Assembly: GCF_027409185.1 (NCBI RefSeq)
Contig: NC_084474.1
Location: 12,455,382 to 12,519,381 of the forward strand
Direction of reading: 5' to 3'
Length of the DNA stretch: 64,000 nucleotides
Source: Cynocephalus volans
Lineage: Eukaryota > Chordata > Mammalia > Dermoptera > Cynocephalidae
The notes under the pieces were generated by a model. That model had not been told where the DNA came from, searched no databases, and saw only the letters and a program-made list of their open reading frames with translations. Below are positions 11,820-24,221 of this stretch, in pieces. Numbering within the stretch: the stretch's first letter is position 1; every line of letters starts with the position of its first letter. The position numbers and the translations under genes were made by a program.

Positions 11820-13980
11820 GAAATGAATGTTAATTATTGTTTCCATTTGCACACATTTTAGTGGAACTTCAGTAAAGCACTGTTTCTCTTTCATAAATCA
11901 GGATACAGATGCTATTAACAGATTTTTTTTCCCTTGATTTTCAGGGGAACGGGAGGGGCAGGATTGGGTTCAGGGTGGGGTGTGGGCCCTATTAACAGAG
12001 TTTAATTACAGAAAATGTATACTTTTTTACAAATGTCTGTTGTGATGAAGTATGAGAGAACCTTACTAAGACTTGCATCAGATTTGTGATCATTTCTAGT
12101 GGTAAGTTTCAAAATGCTTACTATTTTTAAATAGACATACCTAGCCACTATTAACTCTTGAGTATCCAGGATAACATAAAGTTAAGTAGACAACCAAAAA
12201 TTATAAATTGGTTTTAAATATTTTGTTTTATTTTTTATTTTATTTTTTTTTACTTATGGAAAAGCAGAACACTAAAGCAACAAGAGTACTGAAGATCAGA
12301 ATCAGAAGGCTTTGATCTGCCTACATTCTGCAACATATCACCTATATGACAATCTCTCTGGAATTCATAGAAACCAGAAGCCACTATGTTACCTACCAGT
12401 CTTCCCAGGATTCTTGTGACAGTCATACCAAGCTATATATAGGGTCCTTCAGCCAACCAGGGCCCTGTATCAGAAAATCTGATAGGCAGTGGAACTGCAT
12501 CTTATCCTGGGGCCAAGTTCTAAACTCAGCATATACATCAAATAAAGCACAAAACTACTCATAAAATCCTTTAAACAACCCAAAAAACATAGCTTGTATG
12601 CAATACCATTTAGTAATAGGTTTGAAGTCATATTTTGAAAAACCTTCCCCTCTCTAAGGGCATATAAACTGAAGTACAGTTCATCCATTCAATAAATCCT
12701 CAGTGTAACAAACAGCATGTAACGAAGGCCATGCTAGAGGAAAATGTATACCTTAACAAATTCATACTTATTCCTGAACTTATTCTATATCTGTGAGTCA
12801 TGTCTTCCATGGATACATAGCCCACTTATCATACTGAATATTGGAATTGAAAAGATTCCAAAATTAATACCTATAAAAACATTCACATCACTTAAAAAGT
12901 TAACAGTAATAAATAATTGGATTTTTTAATCAAAAAATTAAAGTGGAAATACTTTAACCTTTTTTAGTAAAAACATATAAATTGCCTGTAGCATTTTTGT
13001 CACGCTCTTCTTTTTGGATACACTGCCATTCTGCTTGGGTAAAACCACACATTTCCCACAACCACCCCGTAAAAGGTCTATCACACCAGACATGCAATTA
13101 AGAAAGAACCATTTTAAACTCCTTAAGGGGAGAGTCTGGTCTTACTAACATTATTTACACTGCACATGATAGGAACTCAGTATGCATGTGTTCACTAAAC
13201 ACCGAATGAGATATACCTTTCAGTCCATATGAAGTTGGGGAGGGGAAGCTTTTTCAAAAAGATGATACCATAGGCAGACATCACAAAGCAAAGAAGGGAA
13301 TAGATTTCATTGCACAATTTAGTCTTCAATATGGCAAAGTGCCCCATAAAACAAGTTAACAATTCAACCAATAAACTGGGAAAATATAGCATACACAGAG
13401 CAGGTATAGTAACACATAAAGGAATCTGAAAAATCAATAAGAACAGTATAAACACTTCCACAGAGAAGTAAATAAAAAATATATAGAAGCAACCATATGA
13501 ACAAGGAGCCAAAAACCACTCAATAATGTGCAACACTGTTACATTAAGATACTATTTTTGACCTATCAAAATGACCAACACACAAAGAGGACTAGTTAGA
13601 CCCAGGGTGGACACTGGGCAGAAGCATGCGCACGCTCATATACTGCTGGCAGCCACTGCAACTAGTACAGTCCCAAGAGGGTGTTTTCATAATACACATC
13701 AAAACTCTCGTAAACATTCAAATTGTTTGATCAATAACTACATTTACAGAGTTCATTATGAGAAAATAAGAATGTTCACCTCAAAACTGCTTATAAGAGA
13801 AAAAAAAAAATGGAAGTAACCAAAATATATAACAGTAGGGAATTGGTTTAGAATATTACGACTCATCCATTAAATGAAAAATTACACAATTATTTTAAAA
13901 AGCTTTATAGGCATGGGGTGGGAAATATATAGTTAAATGAAAAGAACAAAACCATGTATATCAACCCATTTTTGTAAAAA
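11820..13980. other. ATP6V1H intron, unassigned
   Basis: AT-rich intronic DNA with no exon seen. Sequence near 13560-13820 (GACCTATCAAAATGACCAAC, CTCATATACTGCTGGCAG) resembles a very decayed L1 3' end on the plus strand. The small open frames are not credible. Confidence 0.5.
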
Positions 13981-14079
13981 TTCATGTTTATATTAATAAG
14001 TATGTAAGTAAAAAGTTCATGTTTACATTAATAAGTGTGTAAGTAAAAAGTTAATGATTATATTAATGAGTATATAAGT
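13981..14079 (+). repeat. 35-bp tandem repeat, about 2.8 copies
   Basis: The unit starting TTCATGTTTATATTAATAAG occurs at 13981-14015, 14016-14050 and, more diverged and shortened, 14051-14079. It is a small intronic minisatellite in ATP6V1H. Confidence 0.88.
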
Positions 14080-14761
14080 TATATATGCATAGAAAAATGT
14101 CTAGAGAGGAATAACATAGGTCATCTTGAATAGAGGAATATCAGGTAGAATAATTCTTATTTTTTTCTTTTGGCTTAATAGTACTTTCTTATTTTTCTAT
14201 AACAAATATGTATCACAAAAGGTTAAACATCAATATATGCAACTATATAAACATTTTAAACTACACGATATGAAAAAATCACAAAACAATTTCAAGATTA
14301 ACAGTACATAAGAAAATGTTTGCTACAAATGTGTGCTACTAATAGATTTTCTATGTAAGAAGACTATAAATCAATCAAAAAGTATCAGAACTTTATAGAT
14401 TAAAATAAAAGACATCCCCCCCCAAAAAAAAATTCAAAAGAGATACAAATACTTAATAAATCAACGTGGAAAAAATGTAATCTCATGTAATCAAAGTAAT
14501 AAGACATCCGTTTTAACCTAGCAAATGCAAATATTTTTAATTATATTTAGGCATTTCAAACATTACTACTGAGAATACAAAGTGGAAAAAATTTCCTAAA
14601 AAAAAAGTTAAGAAACTTCTAAAACTTCATATACTTTGAAATAATAATTTCTCTTTTAGAAGTCTATTCTAAGAATATATTCAGAAAAGCAGAAAAGGAT
14701 ATAGGTATAAACATACTCAATGACACAGGGAAGTGTTCGAGATATGTTTATTATCAATCAC

Positions 14762-14864
14762 CTGGCTGCCTTCAGTTTGAAGCATCTCTTGCTTCTCTTC
14801 AGGACTTCTTTTCATTTCAAACCTTTGAATAAATTCACAATCTTCAGCAGAAATCATCTGCCCC
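14762..14864 (-). CDS. ATP6V1H: ATP6V1H second coding exon
   Basis: This minus-strand exon of 103 nt begins after a TTTCTAG acceptor with the single G that completes the split Gln codon. It continues GQMISAEDCEFIQRF... and ends ...MLQTEGSQ at a GTGATT donor (14761 and below). It encodes 34 whole residues with no stop. The phase matches the donor of the upstream exon (2+1) and the next exon (phase 0), so the reading frame runs through all three exons. The residues match the subunit H N-terminal region that I know from human. The intron to the upstream exon is 6.8 kb and the one downstream is 2.95 kb. The local sequence outside the exon is AT-rich intron, so the exon stands out by its splice sites and codon content. 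Confidence 0.96.
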
Positions 14865-14984
14865 CTAGAAAGTAAGAACAAGTTGATTTTTGTTCAGTAA
14901 GAGTTGAATAGCCAGCCACTGTGCACAAGTCCTAAAGGAATTCCCAGTCTCTCTCCTCTTTCCTGGGCGGTAAACCACAGAGGT

Positions 14985-15215
14985 TGATGCAGAGAGCTGG
15001 CATCAGACAGACCTGGGTTCAAGGGTTAGCTCCACCACTTAGTGATGGTGCAACTTCTCTGGAATCTGTGTTAATTTATGTGTGAAATGGGAACAATAAT
15101 CGCATTGCCTTTCAGGGGTTGTACTGAGGATGAAACTACACAATTCACATAAGGTAGTTAACACAGCACCTGGCCCATAGTAAGCCCTCAATAAAATGTC
15201 ACTACTTAGCATTAT
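14985..15215 (+). repeat. MIR SINE relic
   Basis: GACCTGGGTTCAAGGG, GCTCCACCACTTAGTGATGG, TGTGTGAAATGGGAACAATA and CACCTGGCCCATAGTAAGCC follow the order of the MIR consensus through to its L2-like tail. It lies just upstream (minus sense) of the ATP6V1H exon at 14.8 kb. Confidence 0.88.
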
Positions 15216-15854
15216 CCAAAGTCTCACCCTTATTCCTCCTCCTAAGCCAGACAATTTAGTTGGCTTTCTAATTTATCAAGTCCAAAGCCACTTTATTTAT
15301 AAACTTCTGCAATTATTTTCTCCAGTATATTCCTTCCCACCAGAACAAAAAAAATAGTGATCTTCCTCCTCTCTGAAGAATAACTTCTTGCTCCTGACCC
15401 CCGTCCTCTCAGCAATCACCCCACACTATCCTGTTTTCCTCCATCTCTTCCAGGAGTCCCTTCATCACCAGACCTTCGCTCTTCAAGGCATCTCCCCAGG
15501 GCTCAATCCTTCGAATCTTGCTTTCTTTCCCAAATTCTTTCCTTCAGAGAGATTCAAATCAACAGTCCCATCTTCTCTCTCTCCCAAACCATCTCCAACT
15601 GTCTTCTACCTCCGTGTAGACGTCTTAACCATTTTCATACACTCAGCATCATCACCACCAAAACAGTCATCTTCCCTTCCAGACTAGTTTCACCAGTCAT
15701 CAAAGACTCAAATGCACCACAGTAAACTTCCCATTTTCATCTCTAAATACAGACCCTTCCTTGTTAAAAGACAGGTCAGCAGAACAGCTTTGCTAGTCTA
15801 GTCTCTGTAAGACTCTGGGCACTTCAGGATTCTTTGCATCAACTCTTTCAGGCT

Positions 15855-16075
15855 ATCAGCATGGTACAAAAAGCATCGGATTCAAGCCAACCTGAGGAGA
15901 GTTCCAACTCCAGGTGTGAAATTTTGGCAAGCTGCCACCCCTCTGATCACTATTTTCCACACCAGTAAAACGGCAATTACAATACTACCTGCTCTGCTCC
16001 ACTGAGTGGTTATGGAAATTAAGTGAGAAAACATAAGAAAAAGCACCAAGTACATGAGCATGGAGTAAAAGCAAG
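15855..16075 (+). repeat. MIR SINE relic
   Basis: ATCGGATTCAAGCCAACCTG, CACCAGTAAAACGGCAATTA, TGGTTATGGAAATTAAGTGA and AAAGCACCAAGTACATGAGC follow MIR order at high divergence. Confidence 0.7.
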
Positions 16076-18130
16076 TTTTAGATAAAAAAAAACTTTGTGT
16101 AATATGCTTTAGCAGTCAAAAATCAATATATTTTTTAACTCAGTAGTTTAAAAAGCTGTCCCTTGCCCCCACCTCTGAGTATGCTGAGGGAGACTAGTGT
16201 TCCACAAAACACAATCAGACAAACATTGAATGTGAAGCAGGTTTCCCAACATGCATAATTACAGAAGTGTGGTCCTTTTCCAGAGCTGTCTGGGGTCAGG
16301 TTCCCAGAGGTGGGCCCTGAAATAAGGATTTGTGTGCAAATGACTTATGAGAGGAGTACTCCCAGGAGAGACAGAGATAGAGTGGAAAGCATAGACATCG
16401 AAGAGAAAGAGCCCAGCCAGGGTTCAGGCAAAGGACCCCAGAGTACAGCTTTCTCTGAGCCCACAGGAGAGCCTGGGAAAGTGTGGTGCTCAGAGCTGTC
16501 CCCTCTCCAAACAAGAGAGCTGAACCTGCATACTTCCTGCTACCTCCACCTGCAACCCCACCCTCTTCCAAATAAGGTCTTGATTTTTAGGTACTCAAAA
16601 CCTATCAGTGTTTTATTTTATCCCTTCTGGGTTTTGTATACTCTATTACTATACACTAAATTGTTTAATATACTTTGAATATACTTCTGGACTTTGAAAT
16701 GCACTGTTCTGTCTTTGTCATATCAGTGCCACACTGTTTTAAGCACTGTAACTTTGTTTTCATACACTCATTTATTTAACTCTTCTCGTGCATTTGTTTT
16801 TTCCAATAATTCCATCATTACCAACCCAAAGGAGAGTTTTCAGTCCTTATCTTTCTAGATCTCTGAGGCAGGTGATGCTATGGCCACTTCTTGACACACT
16901 CTGTTCCTTAGCTTCTGGACTCTTCTCGACCCCTGAAGCCGCTCCTCCTCAGTCCTGTTCCCTCTCTTCCAGGCTCTCTTCCTGTCTCACTCCCTGGGCT
17001 CTTCTGAGTGCTGCCCTCCAGCCCTTCTGCTCACAACTCCCAGTCTGAACTCTGGCCCGATCTCCCACAGTCCCCACTCACATCAAAGGCCTTCCAGACC
17101 CTACAGGCGCAGACTGACATCATTCATTCCCTAGACTGGCTAATCGGAATTGGAAGCAAAAACAGACACTTGGCCCCGTTTCCATCCTGCCTAAGCACTT
17201 CATCTATCAGTGAAAACAAACAAACTCTGCACGCTGGGACAGACCAAGATAACAAGATCCTGTCTGGGTCTGGCCCCAAAATAAATGAAATGTTGAGCAG
17301 AACCATAAACCTGAACTCCCTAGCTAAAATAATTTCGCCCCCAAATTTTGCTATGCTGATGTGTAAAGGTATATCATAACCTTTGTGAATAGAAGAATCA
17401 TGTGAAAAAGGCAGTTGTTCTACCATGAAAAAGGTATACCATGAAGTTTACACCTGGTAAACTTGTAATTTTGCAGCTTTCTTTTCCATTTAAAAACTTT
17501 TTTATTTGGCAAGTCATTCCTTCTGAAGTTTGACCTTCTTGCACTTGTTACGGGTAACTTTTTTTTCTTGTTTAAATTCTTTTGTCTCTGAATCTTCCTT
17601 TGACAATCCCATGACTGAGCAGGTTAGGGACTCTAGTGTCTTCTCTAATGACCCACAACCAATCCAGCACAGTCCTAACAATTCTTCCACCTAATACTAC
17701 TCTCCTCTTGGCAGTAGTATTAGGCAACAGTCTACCAGTGGGTTTCTCTGCTTCAAATCCAACCTTCCTCCAAACCATCGTCTTACCTACTACCAGATAG
17801 CTTTCTCAAGCATACACCTGATCGTATTATTCCCTCATATCAATCAGATTGTGACTTTGAATGGCAGTTCTACCTAGCAACTTGACAGAGGCATTCAATA
17901 AAAATCTTTTAAATCAACTAATTAAAACCCATATGAGTATGAGCATGTTACTTAACCTATCTGAACAGCTACCTACTCATCTTTAAAACAGATTTTAAAA
18001 AACACGTCATGGTATTGCTATGAAAATAATGTTAAATAGTATGTTACTTACCAAGTACGTTACTTCCTTTTTCAAATACTCATCTCCACCACTTCACAAG
18101 TACTCTACTCACTCATGATTTAATGAACTA
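16076..18130. other. ATP6V1H first introns, unassigned
   Basis: No exon found. Sequence around 16290-16560 (CCCAGAGGTGGGCCCTGAAA, GGAGTACTCCCAGGAGAGAC) looks like an old interspersed repeat of uncertain family. The segment 16850-17060 is C/T-rich with short open frames. I see no convincing gene. Confidence 0.45.
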
Positions 18131-18139
18131 TTAATTGGC

Positions 18140-18780
18140 AGCTGACTATGTGCCAGGCACCTTTAAGAACAGGCAACACAACAATGAATTAAACACCCCT
18201 CTTTGAGCTTGCATTCCAGAGGGGCAAACAGAAAATACACAAATACAAAAATTATTTTTAAAAATACACACACATATCATCATAATTCTAAGGTTGTAAA
18301 TGCTGTGAAAAAAAATTGAAGCCAGGTAAGGGGCTAGAAAGTGACAGGAGCAATAGAGAAAAAGACATATTTTCGTTAGGGTAACCAGAAAAGGCCTTGT
18401 TGAGGTCAACACAGACACCTGAATGAAGTGACTTAATAAAGTGAGCTAAGGGAGGAACTTCCAGACAGACAGAAGGACGGGGGTGCTAGAGAGCTGTGAG
18501 GAAGGCAACATGATCGGACCTACAATTTTTTGAAATCACTGTCACAGTTACGTGAAAAACTGCTCCTGTAAGGGCAGCAGTGAAAGCAGAGACTGCAGGC
18601 AAGAGGCAGTAAAAATATGGCACATCAGAGGGGACAACAATCTGCGTGAGGGTGGAAGCTGCGGAGATAGAGAGAAGTGGTCAGATTCAAGATATGTGTT
18701 GGAAGTAGAGCTAAAAGAATTTGCCAACCAGCTGGAAACGAACTGTAAGGGAAAGAGAAAAGTCAAGGACAACCCCTAGG
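18140..18780 (+). repeat. Ancient mammalian LINE-like repeat (CR1/L2/L3 class?)
   Basis: ACTATGTGCCAGGCACCTTT, TGAGCTTGCATTCCAGAGGG, GGCCTTGTTGAGGTCAACAC and ACACCTGAATGAAGTGACTT are in the same order as related copies near 42.5 and 48.8 kb. The class is from memory and uncertain; that it is a dispersed repeat is clear from the three copies. Confidence 0.6.
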
Positions 18781-18834
18781 TTTTTGGCCTACGAAACTTG
18801 GGGAATGAAGAAGCCTGGAGAGAGCTACACTGCT

Positions 18835-19160
18835 CTACTTGAAGCTCACCAGGCACTGCATGTCCTTTCAAGCCTCAGCTCCCTGCCTAGACAACTCCTA
18901 CGAGTATTTTCCTTTGTTCTGTGAAAACTTCCCTAATGCTCCCAGCAATTACTTATTTGCTCCCACCTTTTGTCATATATTTTCTTTTGTTGTATACACA
19001 TATTTTATATTTCTCTATTTTAACACTTACCACAATTTGTTATTTAATATATTTAAAGATGTTTCCTCTTTAGATTTTAACTCACGAGCAAAGATGGTAT
19101 TTTATGATTCTTGTATCCTCAAGATACAATTTTACAGGATTCCAGCTTGACTGGAACAAA
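18835..19160 (+). repeat. L2 fragment
   Basis: CAAGCCTCAGCTCCCTGCCT, GTGAAAACTTCCCTAATGCT and TTTAACTCACGAGCAAAGAT match the 3' half of L2 in order. Confidence 0.7.
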
Positions 19161-19854
19161 GCCACTCCCACTCATTTATGTACTTCCTAGTTATTAAGAA
19201 AAAGCTTAATCAAATATAAATTTTAAAAACATTTTTAAATACTGTTTTTCATAGTAACACATTAATTTGTAAAGGCCAAAAGCATATTGGCCTTTTGATT
19301 CCTCCACTGGTTTTATCGGTGACACAAGAATCACCGATTATTCATCTGTCATGTGCAGCCCCCAACAATCTGTAAGCTCTTTTAGGAGAGCCACATTTCA
19401 CACCCACTATTGTCTCCATATCAACAGGCTCAACAGCAGACACACAGTTAACATGTGGTGAACACTTGTACATAGACATACAGAGTGGAGGGGTTTTATA
19501 AAGAAATTTGTGAGATGGACAACAGAATAAAGGACAGAATAGGAAAAAGGACGAATACAATGTATGTATTACAAAGGCCACGGGACAGGAGGAACAGAAG
19601 AGAAAGCAATTAAAAATCTCCCTGTAACTAAAAATGTTCCAAATGCCAATGCTAGAGAAAGTTCTGCCAATCTGCCGATGGTTTTATGATTCTATTTAGG
19701 TTATAAACAGATTCAGGCTTTACAAACATGAAACTCCTTGTCCTCTAATCTAAATGCACTCTGGACTAAAGAAATTAGGAAACAGAGCTCAGAATCCTAA
19801 TTTACACAATCACACTGATACCAATGAACAGAGAAAACATCAGCAAGTTCCTCC

Positions 19855-20800
19855 TCCTCCGGTCCTTCAGTCAGCGGCTCCACAGTAATGCAGTTCCTTA
19901 AAGTGGGAATCCAGAAGTCATGCTAGACTTCTTTTTCACCCCCACACATCAAGTCAATCACTAAGACTTTCTCAAATCTATCCAACTCCATCTACTCCAA
20001 CAACCTTAACTACTGCTATAGCCTGTCCCTATCTCTAGGCTTGTTACCCAAAACTTAACCCTTTACCCAGTGGAAGAACAATCCAATCAAGAGGCAAATC
20101 TGATCATCCAACTCCAAGCTATAAATTTCAGTGGTTTCCAACACCTCCTGCTCCTTGGAACCCTAAGAGGATGGTGAATGGTCTCAAGAAAAGGGCACTG
20201 AGACACACACTCCCACCTCCATTCAGCTTTCATTTTCACCTGTGTTCTATGCTGAGCTTCCTCATTAGACTTTACATCAACCATGGGTTTCATGGATTAA
20301 GAATCAGCCTGAAAAGCACTGACAGATAGGATCAAGTCCAAACTCCTGATGGCACACAAAACCTTCATGATCAGCCCCTGGCTGCCTCTCCAGCCTCAGC
20401 TCTCCCCACTGCCTGCCTCCAAGACATGTATGACTCCCACCCAGCAGGCTGTTTTTGCCTCCCTGCCTTTGCTCACACTGTCTGTTCTACTTGGAAGGCT
20501 GCTCCTTCTTGCCACCCGGCTAACTACCACTCACCCTTGAAATTACAGTTCAAGGACCATCGCCTTCAGGAAAATTTCCTGGGGGTAAGACTGGCTATCC
20601 TTTCTGGTGCACCCACCAGACCCTGTGCATCTTTCTATTAGCAAAGTTAACATACTGAATTAAAATGATCTGTTTATACATCTGACTTCCCTTTATGAGC
20701 TCCTTTAGAAAAGGTACCCTCTATCTTTTTTGTAGCCCAAATCCTGGAAAAATGCCTCAGAGTTGGCAGTTAGTCAATAAATGTGTGATGAGTGACTAAA
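19855..20800 (+). repeat. L2 LINE, long 3' portion
   Basis: Successive L2 landmarks include CTTCTTTTTCACCCCCACAC, CCAACTCCATCTACTCCAAC, ACTGCTATAGCCTGTCCCTA, AAACTCCTGATGGCACACAA, CTTCATGATCAGCCCCTGGC and, at the end, GTTGGCAGTTAGTCAATAAA. The short open frames in it are remnants, not genes. Confidence 0.82.
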
Positions 20801-21089
20801 TTAACAGAAATAAAAAGTTCACCTCTGTACACTGCATATCCCATCTACAACAAAACAAACTGCTAAATATAAACTACAAATTACTAGATTTGTTTTTCAA
20901 AATAAATATGCAAATCTGAACTGAATTTCCCTAATAACTTACTGTTATAAATATACCAAAATAAACAGATATGAAGTAAAATCATATCATAAAATATGGT
21001 CAAGAATGAAAAAATGCTTACCTTACAGATAAAAACAGAATACTGAAACACCAGCACACTAAATCTTAATACACACAAGGAGGAAGGAG

Positions 21090-21320
21090 AAAGAACTAAA
21101 ATTTATTGGATGTATTCAACATACCAATGCTTATATTCAACTGTGCTAATAACTTTAAATACATTATTTCAGCAAGAAGCCTGTAGGATATGTATCCCCA
21201 GTCACATTTACTTTATTGAATCTCAAAGAAGTTAAGTGATTTGCCTAAGATCAACAAACAAATAGAGAGAACTAGAATTCAAACCCGGGTCTCACAACTC
21301 AAACATCTGTGCTTTTTATT
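21090..21320 (-). repeat. MIR SINE relic, minus strand
   Basis: CAAAGAAGTTAAGTGATTTG, CCTAAGATCAACAAAC and TTCAAACCCGGGTCTCACAA are the reverse complement of the MIR body. Confidence 0.75.
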
Positions 21321-21706
21321 AGATGTATAAGCAAATCTGCAACACCATCTGTCCCTATACTGATCACCAGGGCATACTGGGCTGGGCTGGCACGTTTTGC
21401 CCATCATCCTCTTCTTCCCTGCATTGCGCATGAACATTTCTCCCCTACTTTCCACTCATTCAAAAAGCACTTCTTTCCAGACACAGAAGGTCAAAAGTAC
21501 TATGAGCACCTTCTTCCCCTCTAGAGCCGCAAGCTGTTTCTCTCACACTATGCTATCTCACTAAGACAGCTTATTATTCTGAGGAGGAAGTGTTATTCCA
21601 CATTTATTAGAATTTTTCCAGTATTTCTCTCATAGAAGCATGACCATGAAAACGTCTCATGCAGAGGCACATGATTTTCCATGATTCACAGCAAATGGTT
21701 ACTTAC

Positions 21707-21854
21707 TGAAGATAGGACTGCCAGTTCACTTTGTTAGCACGAACCTCTGCAGCCTTGGCAGCAATGATGTTGGTTGGAACAGCAGCATCCACCGCACCTC
21801 GGATATCCATTTTGGTCATCTAAATTTTATGATCTTGAACGTTTTTCAACAGAT
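21707..21854 (-). CDS. ATP6V1H: ATP6V1H first coding exon (V-ATPase subunit H, N-terminus)
   Basis: Subunit H belongs to the peripheral V1 sector of the vacuolar proton pump and couples ATP hydrolysis to proton transport on lysosomes and other acidic organelles. Read on the minus strand, the ATG is at 21819-21817 and the frame starts MTKMDIRGAVDAAVPTNIIA and ends NWQSYLQ, which I recognise as the mammalian subunit H N-terminus. Coding length is 113 nt (37 codons plus 2 nt), ending at a GTAAGT donor (21706-21701); the split Gln codon is completed in the next exon. The 5' part is untranslated. The likely acceptor AG is at 21856-21855 behind a T-rich tract, though an AG touching the ATG is also possible. 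A second in-frame Met is at residue 4. The strand faces the CpG island at 23 kb, which supplies the promoter. Identity is very sure; the 5' exon edge is less so. Confidence 0.96.
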
Positions 21855-22700
21855 CTTCAATTTAGATGCAAGGGAAAAACAGAATGCCAGTGTTTTGGGG
21901 GGGTTTTTTACAACTATTATTATTATTATTATTAATATCATCATCATTATCACTTTATCTCCCCAGGCATTCAACTTAAATGTTAAATATCCTAAGTCTG
22001 AAAGAGCTACCATTATATTTCAAATCTTGACCAATTATGCACTGCTCCATAAAAGGGTTCTCCATAGGCTTTTTTTTTTTTTTTCCAGGAAAGGTTTTTT
22101 AATTACTGGCACTTACACTACAGTGAGATTTTTAAAGTGACCATTTAAGATACGCTTAAATAAAACTGGTTTACAAAATAAAAAATATTTTAAATTTATA
22201 CAATTGAGATTAATTTTCCTCTTCTGACAGAAAAAATAAGAATAGAGTACAGATAAGGCCAGTTGCTTTATTAACGTTTACTAAGGATCATTTTAAAGCA
22301 ACACATGAAAAATTATAAATCCTTTCTAAAATTACTCATTCGAAATAATATACACAAAGTGAGACAGTAATTTCTCAGAAACCAATGTTTTCCTTTTCAA
22401 CTAAAATTCACAGTATTCTCAAAATCAATTTTGGGAGACATTTTTGGAACAAAATTTATTAAAATTTAGGTACAGCCAACAATGGGAGTCAACAAGAACC
22501 TACAATAATGAGCTTCTAAGTAATTCGTACTCCTAAACTTACAGATAAAAGCTTAAGACTGATTTAATCACGACACAAAATATAGGTTCCCGTTCACAAA
22601 ATATAATTTCTTGGTCACAGCCACAATGAAGCTAAAACCATATCCACAATTTAATTCCAGGTTCCCAATGACCTCAGTCAGTTTGGAACTTAATCTCTGT
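21855..22700. other. ATP6V1H intron 1, next to the start-codon exon
   Basis: AT-rich intron with an (ATT)n microsatellite at 21915-21934 and a T run near 22070-22084. No other feature is seen. Confidence 0.6.
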
Positions 22701-23381
22701 ATCTGAGGGTTTGCTACCTAAACAAGCAGAAGCAGTGGGGCCTGGCAGGGCTCTGGAAGAAACAGGCCCAGTCCGGGCTAGTCTGGAACTCTGGAACCAA
22801 GCAGGCTCAGCCCCAGCGGCCTGCCCTGGGGTAGTTCAAGGTGTCTCAAAACGGCTACCTAAATCCCTAACGACTCGTAGCTTCAGCAGGCCACGGGCAA
22901 GGTCTACTTTTTACCCGTCCCCCTCCTCTTCCCTCCCCGCTGCTAACGTCCCTTCCCCCTGCGGGGAGGACTCTGCAGTTTCGTAAACCTGGTTGCGGCC
23001 CGGAAGGAAAGAAAGCTGGCAACCCGGGGCCAGCGGACAGGAGGGGCCGAGCGCCAAGAGACCAGCGCGCACCGCGGACGCTGGAGAAACCGCAGGGTCG
23101 CCTCGCTAAAGAGACTAAACAACGCGGCGGCGGCCTTGCCTCGAGAAGCCTGGGGACCCTACAACGCACCCGAAGGAGGCAGGGAGGGTGCGGCCGTCCG
23201 GGGCGTCTGGGCCAGCCGGGCTGGTGCACCCGGTCGGCGTCTCCTGCTGGGTCTGGAGGCCTCTGCGGCGGCGGGAGACGCTGGGGTCGCAAAGCGAAGA
23301 GAATCTGGCTCGAAGGAGACGTTGAGAGAGGCGCAGGCAGGAAAAAGCCAGAGCGTCCGCAGTAGAATGACAGAGGCACCT

Positions 23382-23391
23382 GTCACGTGAC
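23382..23391. promoter_or_regulatory. CLEAR-type E-box GTCACGTGAC
   Basis: A perfect 10-bp palindrome, GTCACGTGAC, matches the CLEAR element bound by TFEB, TFE3 and MITF, which coordinate lysosomal and V-ATPase genes. It lies inside the ATP6V1H CpG island, 1.56 kb upstream of the start codon in genomic distance and probably close to the transcription start. The motif is seen directly; binding is inferred. Confidence 0.8.
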
Positions 23392-23396
23392 CAGAG

Positions 23397-23405
23397 GCAC
23401 GTGAC
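23397..23405. promoter_or_regulatory. Second CLEAR-like E-box GCACGTGAC
   Basis: A second CACGTG core with the flanking GAC half of the CLEAR consensus lies 15 bp from the first box, about one and a half helical turns away. Closely paired boxes are common in lysosomal gene promoters. The motif is seen directly; function is inferred. Confidence 0.72.
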
Positions 23406-23649
23406 CGCCGCGAGAGCCGGGAGCCGGCAGAGTCCAAAACATCTGCGGAGAGGCGTTGCGTTAAGGAGCGGCTGGTTCTCCGCAGGCAGTGGGAGCCCAG
23501 GCGACGGAGACGTCTGCGCCAAGGGCCCGCTCGCCGGCCGGCCGGAGCAGGAGGGACGGGCCGAGCGGGGCTGGCCTGCGCCAGCCGGCGCCCCGCCTAC
23601 TCCCGCCCAGCGGCCGCCCGCGAGGCCGACACTCATCCCTTAACCGTCT

Positions 23650-24220
23650 TTCTTTTGAAAAGTTCGATTTAGTGCTTTCGTTTATTTTAAGGGGGAGGCT
23701 GGCCGGTAAGGGGGTACAGACCCTTTACCTTGGTGTTATAACAGATTTAGTGCTTTTAGATAGATTGATTTTCATTTGGATTTGACAGCTCAGTGAATTA
23801 GGCATTCTTATTCCAATCTCATATTTAAAACTGACCTAGGGTTGCAGATTTAGCATACAACGTATGTTGCATGCATTATTTGCAAGTACACTAAAAAGTT
23901 ATTCGTTGTTCATCTAAAATTCAAACTTAACTTAGCGTCCCGTATTGTGTTCGACAGCTCTATGTTGAGCGCAAGTTTTTCCTAACCAGGTCTGCAGCTA
24001 CTTTCCTTGTCTTGAGACAGTCATGAGGAATAGTGCACTGCGCTGGTGGTCAGATATATATTCGTGTAATAACTCTTTCTTAAAAAGCACTGAAGGGGGT
24101 TATAAATATAACCAATACATTTCTACTTAAAATGTTAAATTTAGGTCAAGTTTTAAAACAATAAAAATCAATATTATACATTGATTATGAATAAGGACAT
24201 ATGAGTATAGTAAATGTGTA
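23650..24220. other. Intergenic flank of the ATP6V1H island, unassigned
   Basis: Composition returns to AT-rich within a few hundred bases of the island. No exon, repeat or RNA gene is recognised. Confidence 0.5.
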
Positions 24221-24221
24221 T

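Larger units (their letters stand above)
22700..23650 (-). promoter_or_regulatory. ATP6V1H: CpG island and promoter of ATP6V1H
   Basis: A roughly 950-bp GC- and CpG-rich block stands in otherwise AT-rich DNA, just upstream (minus-strand sense) of the ATP6V1H start-codon exon. It must hold the non-coding first exon and transcription start. The exact start and donor could not be fixed: there is no TATA box, as is usual for housekeeping CpG promoters, and no single convincing GT donor stands out. Two CACGTG boxes lie in it (see separate entries). The several open frames through the island on both strands are composition artefacts. A divergent non-coding transcript to the right is possible but nothing specific supports it. 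Confidence 0.88.

Noticed and set aside
22867-23785. Several 80-173-residue frames across the ATP6V1H island
   Set aside because: Frames are open on both strands at once, as expected from GC-rich sequence. None matches ATP6V1H, whose start codon is at 21819.
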